Source of the DNA: Acidobacteriota bacterium
Lineage (GTDB): Bacteria; Acidobacteriota; Vicinamibacteria; Vicinamibacterales; UBA8438
Assembly: GCA_011523485.1 (NCBI GenBank)
Contig: WTGR01000022.1
Location: 1 to 6,876 of the forward strand
Length of the DNA stretch: 6,876 bases
Direction: 5' to 3'
The first letter of the stretch is position 1. Each line of letters starts with the position of its first letter. Position numbers and translations under genes: made by a program. The notes below the pieces were generated by a model. It saw only the letters and a list, made by a program, of their open reading frames with translations. It was not told the origin of the DNA and did no database searches. This document shows, in pieces, positions 1-5,517 of the stretch.

Positions 1-428
1 CCGCGGGCAAGGCAGGCCCTGGAATGCGCCTTGCGCTTCTCGTTCGGGTCCATGAAATCCATCTCGAGCCACAGGTACTCCAGATTGCCGCGGGAGGCGC
101 CGAGCAGCGGCCCTTTCCGCGTGCACGGCCGCGGGTCGTCGGCCAGCACGGCGTCCTCCATCAGGCTGGCGAGCGGCGGCATGGCGCTCCAGTCGACAAT
201 CGACCGGTCGGGACCGACTCGAAGGACCGAGACCTGCAGGCGCATGTTGTCGTCGGGCGCCTCCCGGTCGTAGAGACAGATGGAATTCCCGTCGGGCTTG
301 ATCACCCAGTCCGACGGGTACTCGAAGAGCACCGCTCCCCGGTTCGCCACGAAGATGCTGTTGCCGGGCCCGGCCGTCCAGCCGTGATCGTCGGGCAGGT
401 CGAATGTGCTGCGCTTCCATTCCGCCAC
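1..428 (-). CDS. Hypothetical protein, N-terminal 142 residues, cut by the left window edge
   Basis: Reading the minus strand from 428 gives an uninterrupted frame to the window edge. It starts at GTG (first residues MAEWKRSTFDLPDDHGW). An in-frame TGA lies only two codons upstream (437-435), so this GTG is the earliest possible start; a G-rich stretch about nine bases ahead may serve as ribosome binding site. No signal peptide or membrane segment is visible, so a cytoplasmic protein is likely. Residues 33-70 contain VLFEYPSDWVIKP followed by alternating hydrophobic strands (ICLYDRE, MRLQVSVLRV). The F-x-YP-x-x-W pattern recalls Mog1/PsbP/DUF1795-like folds, but this is a weak resemblance and I do not recognise a family. 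It begins 35 bases after the secreted alanine-rich gene on the same strand and is probably the next gene of that operon. Codon use matches its neighbours. The C-terminus is not in the window. Confidence 0.75.
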   Translation of the reverse strand, partial: MAEWKRSTFDLPDDHGWTAGPGNSIFVANRGAVLFEYPSDWVIKPDGNSICLYDREAPDDNMRLQVSVLRVGPDRSIVDWSAMPPLASLMEDAVLADDPRPCTRKGPLLGASRGNLEYLWLEMDFMDPNEKRKAHSRACLAR

Positions 429-463
429 GGTGAATCACCCCACTCCCGGTGCTGCCCGGGCGA

Positions 464-1849
464 TCAGCGTCCGATGGACCTGCAGGCGGCCCGCGCGCGC
501 CGCTGCGCGGCGTCCAGCAGATGGAACAGGTCGCTGTAGGTCCCCCGCCCGGTGCGGGCGGGAACGTATCGGGGCCGGTCGTCGCCGATGGTCAGGTCGG
601 TGACACGGGTTGCCGCCGTGGTCGCGCGCGCCTCCGCGTCGCTGCACGATCCGGCGCGAGCGCGCGCGCTTCCCGCGCCGGCCGCCGCGGCCTCGGCATC
701 CGTGGCGGCCTGCTCCGCCGCGCTTGCCGCCGCCGTCAGTGTGCGCACCCAACCGGCGAAGTCGTCGGCCGGTTCGGGCGCCGCGGTCGCCGTGTCGTTG
801 CCGGGGGCGTCGTCGTTGCCGGGGGCGTCGTCGTTGCCGGGGGCGTCGTCGTCGCCGGGGGCGTCGTCGTCGCCGCGCCGCGCAGTTTCGGCGGACCGGT
901 CGGGAGCCGCGTTGCCGGCCGGAGCGCGTTCTTCGGAAGCGCCTGGCGCGCCGGTCTCCGCGGCACGCGTGGGGCGCACGTCGGGCACAGAGGCTGCCGC
1001 CGCCACTATGCGGGAGCGCAGCGACTCCATGGCGGCCTGCGCGGTGTCGAGCGCCGCGCGCAACACGGCGTCGCTGACGGTGCCGGCCGCATCGCGCGCG
1101 CCGGCGGCCGGCGCGCGCCCGGCGTCCGCGGCGGGGCCGCCGGCCGCCGGCCGGGACCGCTGCGCGATGCGGCTCCCGGCCAGATGGAGTGCTTCCACCA
1201 CCCGGGTCACGTCGTCGACAAGGGCCAGGTCCGCGGCATGCCGCGCCTCGGTCGCGCGCCTGTGGAGGCGGTTTCCCGCGGCAATCTCCGCGCCGGCGCC
1301 GGCGACCAGCGCGTTCCACCGGCGGGGGTCGTCGATGGCTCCCAGGTCGCGCATCCGGGCGGCCAGGCCGCGGATGCGAGCCGCCCGGGCGCGTGCCTCC
1401 CCGGCGGCCGGAACGCCGGCCGCGTCGACATACGCGGCGTTGGCGGCCGACACCGCGGCGAGGAGCTCGAAATGCGCGGCGAACGCGGCGGCGAAGCCAT
1501 CGAACGGATCGATCCGGCCGCCGGTGCACGGGTAGCCGTTGGCGCAGGTGACCGCGCCGGCCAGCGCTTCGCGATAGGCGGTGCGGTACGCGGCCAGGGC
1601 CGCGTCGCGAGCGCCATCCGCCGCGGTGAAGGCGCCGGCGGCCTGCTCGGCGGCGGTTACCGCCTGCTCGGCCGCTCGCCACAGCGCGTTTCCATCAGGA
1701 GCGCGCGCGATGGCTTCTCCGGCGCGCGCGATCGCGGCGAAGGCCTCGCGCTCGGCGCCGGCCGGCTCTTGAGAAACCGCCGGCGCCGCCGTCAGCGCGC
1801 CGGCGGCCAGCGTCAGCACGGCGACTCGCATCTGTGTGCGCACCATCAT
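464..1849 (-). CDS. Secreted alanine-rich protein of unknown family with acidic DDAPGN tandem repeat
   Basis: This encodes 461 residues. The N-terminus (MMVRTQMRVAVLTLAAGAL, then APAVSQEP) looks like a Sec signal peptide: a short basic start, a hydrophobic core at about residues 8-22, and likely cleavage near residues 25-27. The mature protein is therefore probably periplasmic or extracellular; no lipobox or later membrane helix is seen. Residues 32-225 are alanine-rich and probably helical or coiled coil. Residues 230-326 look disordered. Residues 327-352 hold an acidic D/P/G repeat, and residues 360-461 form a second alanine-rich helical part. Four cysteines (C102, C108, C402, C456) could form disulfides; the first two sit in TCANGYPC. 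I recognise no family or active site. The ATG at 1849 follows a GTGGGGGC stretch and lies seven bases after the racemase stop, so translation is probably coupled to that gene. The Met at residue 7 is a less likely start because it would remove the basic part of the signal peptide. An export or envelope role is inference only. Confidence 0.78.
   Translation of the reverse strand: MMVRTQMRVAVLTLAAGALTAAPAVSQEPAGAEREAFAAIARAGEAIARAPDGNALWRAAEQAVTAAEQAAGAFTAADGARDAALAAYRTAYREALAGAVTCANGYPCTGGRIDPFDGFAAAFAAHFELLAAVSAANAAYVDAAGVPAAGEARARAARIRGLAARMRDLGAIDDPRRWNALVAGAGAEIAAGNRLHRRATEARHAADLALVDDVTRVVEALHLAGSRIAQRSRPAAGGPAADAGRAPAAGARDAAGTVSDAVLRAALDTAQAAMESLRSRIVAAAASVPDVRPTRAAETGAPGASEERAPAGNAAPDRSAETARRGDDDAPGDDDAPGNDDAPGNDDAPGNDTATAAPEPADDFAGWVRTLTAAASAAEQAATDAEAAAAGAGSARARAGSCSDAEARATTAATRVTDLTIGDDRPRYVPARTGRGTYSDLFHLLDAAQRRARAACRSIGR
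794..875 (-). repeat. 18-bp in-frame tandem repeat, four copies plus a partial one
   Basis: On the plus strand the unit GTCGTTGCCGGGGGCGTC occurs at 794-811, 812-829 and 830-847 without change, and at 848-865 with one T-to-C change. A partial copy continues to about 875. The unit is six codons long, so the array adds or loses six residues per copy without changing frame. On the coding (minus) strand it encodes the acidic repeat DDAPGN/DDAPGD at about residues 327-352 of the secreted alanine-rich protein. The near identity of copies indicates recent slippage or unequal recombination, so copy number probably varies among strains. Confidence 0.92.
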
Positions 1850-1856
1850 GCCCCCA

Positions 1857-2986
1857 CTACGACGCCGTCAGCGTCCGCGTACGCACCGTCAGGTCGTCGA
1901 CCCGATCCACGTCGACCGCGACGCCGAGGCCCGGCCGGTCGGCCGGCACCGTCACCATCCCCGCCGAATCCATCGTCCATTCCGGCTTCACGACGTCCTC
2001 GGTCCAGTAGCGGGCGCTCGGGCTGACGTCGCCGGGCAGCGTGAAGTTGGGCAGCGACGCCAGTGCGACGTTGCAGGCGCGGCCGATGCCGCTCTCCAGC
2101 ATCCCCCCGCACCAGACCGGCACCGCGTGATGCTGGCACACGTCGTGAATCGCCCGGGCCTGGGTGAAGCCGCCCACCCGGCCCGGCTTGATGTTCACGA
2201 TACGGCCGGCGCCCAGGGCCAGCATGTCCTCGGCCGCCGCGGCGTGCGGGATCGACTCGTCGAGGCAGATGGGCGTCTCGAGCCGGTCCTGCAACTGCGC
2301 GTGCCGGCGGAGATCGTCCTGCGCGAGCGGCTGCTCGATCATCAGGAGCCGGTAGGCGTCGAGATCCGCGAGGTGCTCCGTGTGCCGAGCGTGTAGGCGC
2401 TGTTGGCGTCGGCCATCAGGGGGGCGCCGGGACCGAGCGCTTCGCGCACCGCGCCGATGTACTCGATGTCGGCCCCGGGCCGGATCTTGATCTTGATCTT
2501 GCGGTACCCGAGCGCCAGCGAGTCGCGCGCCTTGTCGATCAGCGCCCGCGGGTTGTCCTGGATGCCGATGGAGATGCCGGTCGCAATCGTGCGGCGGGTA
2601 CCGCCGAGGAGCTTCGAGAGGCTCGTTCCTTCGCGCTCGGCCCACAGCGCCCAGGCGCCCATCTCGACCGCCGCCTTCGCCATCGGGTGGCCGCGGAACC
2701 CGCGCCGCAGCATGCCGTCGATCGCGTCGGGGTGGCCGATGCCGGCGCCGAGCACGCGCGGGGCGATCCACTCGGTCAGCGCCAGCCACGCCGTGTCGAT
2801 GGTCTCGGCCGAGAAGTTCGGCCGCTCTCCGGCGACGCACTCGCTCCAGGCGGTCGTGCCGTCGGCATCTTCCAGCTCGAGCAGCAGAATCCGGCGGCCC
2901 GTCGTGCGCCCGGAGGAGATCTCGAACGGCTCGCGCAGCGTCATCCGGATCTCCCGCAGCGTGATGCGCGACAGGCGGAGGCTCAT
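1857..2986 (-). pseudogene. menC: Frameshifted N-acyl/N-succinylamino-acid racemase / o-succinylbenzoate synthase (enolase superfamily, MenC type)
   Basis: The reading begins at ATG 2986 (MSLRLSRITLREIRM) and stays in one frame for 201 codons to SAYTLG, then hits TGA at 2344-2342. The rest of the protein (EHLADLDAYRLLMIEQPL onward, to TAG at 1857) lies in another frame. Adding one base near 2383/2384 gives a 376-residue protein, the usual family length. It has the capping domain (about 1-130) and then the TIM barrel with K165-x-K167, D193 (MADAN), E218 (IEQP), D243 (LDES) and K267 (NIKPGR). The gaps of 26, 25, 25 and 24 residues equal those of the characterised Amycolatopsis racemase (K163, D189, E214, D239, K263). 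Family members racemise N-acylamino acids, make o-succinylbenzoate for menaquinone, or do both. The adjoining GNAT gene favours racemase use (inference). The start overlaps the GNAT stop (ATGA). Conserved flanks suggest either a recent mutation or a sequencing error; the name menC reflects family naming, not proven function. Confidence 0.88.
2380..2400 (-). other. Frameshift site: one base missing in the racemase gene
   Basis: On the coding strand the 5' frame reads TAC ACG CTC GGC ACA CGG, while the 3' frame resumes as GAG CAC CTC GCG GAT. Seventeen bases separate the TAC codon from the GAG codon, so one base is missing. Inserting a G after GGC (a C between plus positions 2383 and 2384) gives Y-T-L-G-D-T-E-H-L, which suits the family. 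The site is not a homopolymer and shows no slippery heptamer, so programmed frameshifting is unlikely. Confidence 0.85.
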
Positions 2987-3897
2987 CGGTCGTCCGTCGC
3001 GGGTGAGCCCGCGGAGTCGCCCGCGGATGCCGGCGCCCGGGTCACCAGGTAGTGCGAGTCGCCGGCCCCCCCCCGGTGCTCGAAGCCGGACACGCGGTAC
3101 CCGTTGGCAAGGTACCAGGCGAACGCGCGGCGCTGGGCCTGCTGCCACGCCCGGGCGCACGCCGGGTCGGCGGCCTTCAGATCGTCGATGTCGGCCGGCG
3201 CGGCCACGCGAACCCGCGGGTCCGTCGGTAGCGGCCGCTCTTGGGCGAGCCACTCCGGATCGACGACCTGTACCCTCTCCGCAGCGGCGGTTGCCGGTTC
3301 GTTCCTCCCGGGCCGCGCGGCTTTCGAATGGGAGACGGCGTGTGCGGTTCCCGCAGCGGCGGTTGCCGTGCCGCCGCCGGTCGGCCCGTCTTCGTCGAGC
3401 CGCCACTCGACGATGAAGCGGTCCGTGTCCAGCCCCGCGTGCAGCGCGCTGCGCGTATCGCCGTACATGTTGGCGACGTACTCCACCGGCCGGGCCCCGA
3501 GGCTGTTCAGGTTCAGATTGGCGTTGCGCGCCACGAGCGGATCGTAGGTCCAGAGCATGCGCCGGATGCCGCTCTCGAGTAGCTGCCGGCGCTGGAAGTG
3601 CTTGAGCCGCCTGCCGAGTCCCGCCCCGCGCGCCTCGGGCCGCACCGCGAGCATGTCGGACCAGTGTACGAGCTCGCCGTCGCGGATGCCGCTGATGCCG
3701 AAGACGAAGCCGAGCAGGCGGCCGTCCGCGTCGAACGCCCCCGCCGACACGCCGCCGACCCGTTGGGAGACCATCAGGATCGTGGCCGGGACGACGTCCA
3801 CGAAGTTCTCGCCCCATGTCTCGCGCTGCAGCCGCACGCAGGCGTGGTAGTCGGCGCGGGAGGCGAACGGACGGATGGCTGCGTCGGTCGCCGGCAT
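2983..3897 (-). CDS. GNAT-family acyltransferase (COG3375-like), probable amino-acid N-acyltransferase
   Basis: This encodes 304 residues. The GNAT fold covers about residues 6-165: an N-terminal strand (AIRPFASRADYHACVRLQ), a central strand LLGFVFGISG, then motif A (MLAVRPEARGAGLGRRLKHFQ), where R90-G-A-G-L-G95 is the acyl-CoA pyrophosphate loop. MLWTYDPLVARNANLNLNSLGA (about 114-135) and the Y-G-D and EW segments resemble COG3375 proteins. A low-complexity linker (about 170-208) joins a C-terminal segment (227-285) with RAFAWYLANGYRVSGF. Members of this family lie next to NSAR/OSBS genes; in Geobacillus a GNAT of that operon N-succinylates D-amino acids. That substrate is an inference here. 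The TGA stop overlaps the racemase ATG in an ATGA junction, indicating translational coupling. The start ATG at 3897 lies 50 bases after the ATPase stop, without a clear ribosome binding site. A run of nine G on the coding strand lies near the 3' end. Confidence 0.82.
   Translation of the reverse strand: MPATDAAIRPFASRADYHACVRLQRETWGENFVDVVPATILMVSQRVGGVSAGAFDADGRLLGFVFGISGIRDGELVHWSDMLAVRPEARGAGLGRRLKHFQRRQLLESGIRRMLWTYDPLVARNANLNLNSLGARPVEYVANMYGDTRSALHAGLDTDRFIVEWRLDEDGPTGGGTATAAAGTAHAVSHSKAARPGRNEPATAAAERVQVVDPEWLAQERPLPTDPRVRVAAPADIDDLKAADPACARAWQQAQRRAFAWYLANGYRVSGFEHRGGAGDSHYLVTRAPASAGDSAGSPATDDR
3279..3368. repeat. Pair of 18-bp direct repeats, 72 bp apart, in the GNAT linker
   Basis: The plus-strand sequence CCGCAGCGGCGGTTGCCG is identical at 3279-3296 and 3351-3368. 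The period of 72 bp is 24 codons, so both copies are read in the same frame and encode ATAAA-type residues (about 177-183 and 201-206) of the GNAT protein. Recombination between them would remove 24 residues of linker without breaking the frame. It may mark a past in-frame duplication of linker DNA that has since diverged. Confidence 0.8.
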
Positions 3898-3905
3898 CGA
3901 TCGAT
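3896..3905. promoter_or_regulatory. 10-bp palindrome ATCGATCGAT at the GNAT start codon
   Basis: A perfect palindrome overlaps the first bases of the GNAT start codon (3897-3895) and extends upstream. It sits in the 50-base gap between the ATPase stop and the GNAT start. It could be an operator or simply a chance repeat of CGAT; there is no second copy nearby. No clear -35/-10 pair or purine-rich ribosome binding site was found in this gap. Confidence 0.25.
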
Positions 3906-3947
3906 ACAGTACAACGCACGCGTGGGAGTCGGGGTGTCGCGGACCAC

Positions 3948-5096
3948 TCAGCGCAACACTTCACCGTCCCACAACCGCTTCAGAAAATCCAGCACGGGCA
4001 GGATTCGCACTTCGTCCCAGAGGGCCGCGCGCTGTCCCAGGTATAGGCCGAAGCAGGTGGTTGGGTGCGGGTCGAGATGCTGCCGTACCCGGTGCAGGCC
4101 CCGGTTGAAGCGCCGGTCCCAGCGCGTCGCCGCCTTGATCTCGATCGCCACGAATCCCGCGGCCGTCTCGCAGAGCACGTCGACCTCCGCGTCGTCGTAG
4201 CTCCGCCAATAGTGCGGCCGATAGTGGCGGCCGGTGTAGCTGAGAAAGGCGCGGATCTCGTTCAGGATCAACGTCTCCACCAGGAGGCCCCGCTCTTCGA
4301 GCGTCGGCGGGTACGGCAGGCGGCCCGACAGCGCCCGGACCACGCCGCCGTCGAAGAAATAGAACTTGCTCTGCCGCACCTGCTTCGTGGCGGACTTCAG
4401 CTTCCAGGCCGGCAGCCAGTATCCGATCAGCGTGTCGGTCAGGATCGCGAAGTGGTTCTGCACGGTGCGGCGGTCGATGCCGGCGTCGCGGGCGATGGAC
4501 GTGGCATTGGTCGCCTGCGCGTTCTGGCGGGCCGCGATCTCGAGGAACCGCGCGAAGGCGCCCAGGTTGCGGGTCAGCGCTTCGGCCTGCACTTCCTGAA
4601 CCAGGTAGGTTTCGGCATACGTGCGCAGGTAGTCCAACGGGTCGTCGTCGACCAGGGCCATAGGCAGCGTCCCGTACGACAGCGCCCGCTCGACGTCGAG
4701 CTCGAAGTCCAGCTCGGCCGACACGAGCGGGAACAGGGTCGTGGTGATCGCCCGCCCGGCCAGCAGATTGACGCCTCGGCGCCGCAGCTTGCGGGCGCTC
4801 GAACCGGAGAGCACGAAGCGCAGACCGCGTGCTTCGATGAGCCGATGCACCTCGTTCAGCAGCTCGGGGACCTTCTGCACCTCGTCGATCACCGCCCAGG
4901 ATCCGGCGGGCAGCGCAACGAGTTCCCGGAAGAGAACGTCCGGGTTCTTGCTGAGCCGCAACGCCTCGCGCGTGTCGAGCAGGTCGTAGGCGGCGGCGGT
5001 CGGAAACCGGTCGCGGATCCAGGTGGTCTTGCCCGTGCCCCGGGGGCCGAACAGGAAGACCGAACGCGTCGGCGTCGGGAGTGATCTGGCGTACAA
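3948..5096 (-). CDS. AAA+ ATPase with C-terminal DUF4143 nuclease-like domain
   Basis: This encodes 382 residues. Walker A is GPRGTGKT (17-24) and Walker B is AVIDEV (68-73); FVLSGSSARKL (94-104) is the sensor-like segment typical of the AAA_14 group. A probable winged helix follows (about 197-226, ATNATSIARDAGIDRRTVQNHF). The DUF4143 part ends in a PD-(D/E)xK-like core with E304-V-D306 and E319-I-K321. Length and order match the family, a widespread and poorly understood set of ATPases with scattered, probably laterally transferred occurrence. The start is taken as TTG at 5096 because an in-frame TAG lies three codons upstream (5105-5103), no ATG is available there, and MYARSLPTPTRSVFLFGPRG is the usual family N-terminus. 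It is divergent from the VapBC pair and 50 bases upstream of the GNAT gene; a functional link to either is not shown. Cellular role unknown. Confidence 0.9.
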   Translation of the reverse strand: MYARSLPTPTRSVFLFGPRGTGKTTWIRDRFPTAAAYDLLDTREALRLSKNPDVLFRELVALPAGSWAVIDEVQKVPELLNEVHRLIEARGLRFVLSGSSARKLRRRGVNLLAGRAITTTLFPLVSAELDFELDVERALSYGTLPMALVDDDPLDYLRTYAETYLVQEVQAEALTRNLGAFARFLEIAARQNAQATNATSIARDAGIDRRTVQNHFAILTDTLIGYWLPAWKLKSATKQVRQSKFYFFDGGVVRALSGRLPYPPTLEERGLLVETLILNEIRAFLSYTGRHYRPHYWRSYDDAEVDVLCETAAGFVAIEIKAATRWDRRFNRGLHRVRQHLDPHPTTCFGLYLGQRAALWDEVRILPVLDFLKRLWDGEVLR

Positions 5097-5103
5097 TATG
5101 TAC
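5091..5103. promoter_or_regulatory. Inverted repeat GTACA-ATA-TGTAC over the ATPase start codon
   Basis: Two 5-bp arms, GTACA (5091-5095) and TGTAC (5099-5103), flank three bases and straddle the TTG start (5096-5094) of the ATPase gene. Its position just downstream of the -10-like hexamer would place a bound repressor over the start of transcription. Role inferred from position only. Confidence 0.35.
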
Positions 5104-5104
5104 T

Positions 5105-5110
5105 ATTTTA
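5105..5110 (-). promoter_or_regulatory. Probable -10 element TAAAAT for the ATPase gene
   Basis: On the minus strand TAAAAT (5110-5105) matches five of six bases of TATAAT and lies in an AT-rich patch unusual for this window. Only eight bases separate it from the TTG start, so the transcript would be leaderless or nearly so; no good ribosome binding site is seen. A -35 element is weak at best. Confidence 0.4.
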
Positions 5111-5241
5111 CCTGAAAACAGAGCATATATGAGTCCTTTTAGGCGGCATCACTCCCTGGACCTGTCTGGAAATGGCTGCCCCGTCCCCCCAAAGAAACCC
5201 CGGCAGATTCCCCCGCGGGGCTTCAATTCGCCGCACCAGAG

Positions 5242-5263
5242 TGATGTAATCTCAATGACATCA
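5242..5263. promoter_or_regulatory. Probable VapB operator: 9-bp inverted repeat, 4-bp spacer
   Basis: The left arm TGATGTAAT (5242-5250) and right arm ATGACATCA (5255-5263) are inverted copies with one mismatch, separated by CTCA. The right arm reaches the A of the antitoxin ATG. A -10-like hexamer TGTAAT (5245-5250, five of six to consensus) lies inside the left arm, with a poor -35 candidate TTCAAT 17 bases upstream (5222-5227). Ribbon-helix-helix antitoxins usually bind such inverted repeats at their own promoter, so this is the likely autoregulatory site. No ribosome binding site precedes the ATG, and the predicted leader is very short. Confidence 0.6.
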
Positions 5264-5517
5264 TGGTGCGTACACAGATACAGGTAACCGAAGCTCAACA
5301 CCGGCGATTGACGCGCTACGCCGCGCGTCTCGGTATTTCGCTGGCGGAAGCGGTTCGGCGCTGCGTCGATGCCCAGCTCGACCGGGACGAGACGCAGCCG
5401 ACGCGCGACGAACGCATTCGGGCGGCGCTCGCCGTCTGCGGAAAGTACCGCGACTCGAGCGGGGAGACCCGCGTGGCGCTGGAGCACGATCGGTACCTGG
5501 ACGAGGCGTACCACTGA
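5263..5517 (+). CDS. vapB: Ribbon-helix-helix (CopG-type) antitoxin of a VapBC pair
   Basis: This encodes 84 residues. The N-terminal MVRTQIQV forms the DNA-contacting beta strand, followed by helix A (about 9-23), a GIS turn (24-26) and helix B (about 27-39), a standard ribbon-helix-helix. The C-terminal part (about 47-84, RDERIRAALAVCGKYRDSSG, then EHDRYLDEAYH) matches the toxin-binding tail of VapB proteins, where H-D-x-Y-L is common. The antitoxin would neutralise the PIN toxin encoded next and repress the operon by binding the inverted repeat at its start codon. Its TGA overlaps the toxin ATG (TGATG), the usual translational coupling of such pairs. Length is normal for the family. The start is fixed by the conserved N-terminal strand. 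Confidence 0.88.
   Translation: MVRTQIQVTEAQHRRLTRYAARLGISLAEAVRRCVDAQLDRDETQPTRDERIRAALAVCGKYRDSSGETRVALEHDRYLDEAYH

Noticed and set aside
443..460. Short hairpin CCCGG/CCGGG after the secreted protein as a terminator
   Set aside because: Arms of only five bases and no T run; the next gene starts 35 bases on, which fits read-through.
435..1682. 415-codon minus-strand frame overlapping the secreted protein
   Set aside because: Arginine-rich composition and alternate-frame reading of the tandem repeat; the 464-1849 frame has a signal peptide and good spacing to its neighbours.
1829..1846. Near-identical 18-bp start sequences: minus-strand ATGGTGCGCACACAGATG of the secreted protein and plus-strand ATGGTGCGTACACAGATA of vapB (5263-5280)
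   Set aside because: 16 of 18 bases agree, but the similarity stops there; both simply encode MVRTQ, common in ribbon-helix-helix starts and in a basic signal-peptide start. Treated as coincidence.
449..2026. 525-codon plus-strand open frame opposite the secreted protein and racemase end
   Set aside because: It is antisense to a gene with a signal peptide and to conserved racemase motifs, crosses both genes, and is arginine/glycine-rich as expected of a GC-rich shadow frame.
2380..2400. Programmed ribosomal frameshift in the racemase
   Set aside because: No slippery heptamer, no homopolymer and no stable downstream structure evident; the lost base explains it more simply.
2403..3416. 337-codon plus-strand frame across the racemase and GNAT genes
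   Set aside because: Antisense to two genes with recognisable catalytic motifs; low-complexity Arg/Ser/Pro product.
4065..5084. 339-codon plus-strand frame opposite the ATPase
   Set aside because: Mirror of the Walker A/B-containing gene; no recognisable domain.
5211..5220. CCCCGCGGGG palindrome as a terminator
   Set aside because: No loop and no following T run; more likely a chance GC palindrome in GC-rich DNA.
5081..5287. 68-codon plus-strand frame in the divergent intergenic region
   Set aside because: It overlaps both neighbouring gene starts and the operator; no ribosome binding site and no family resemblance.
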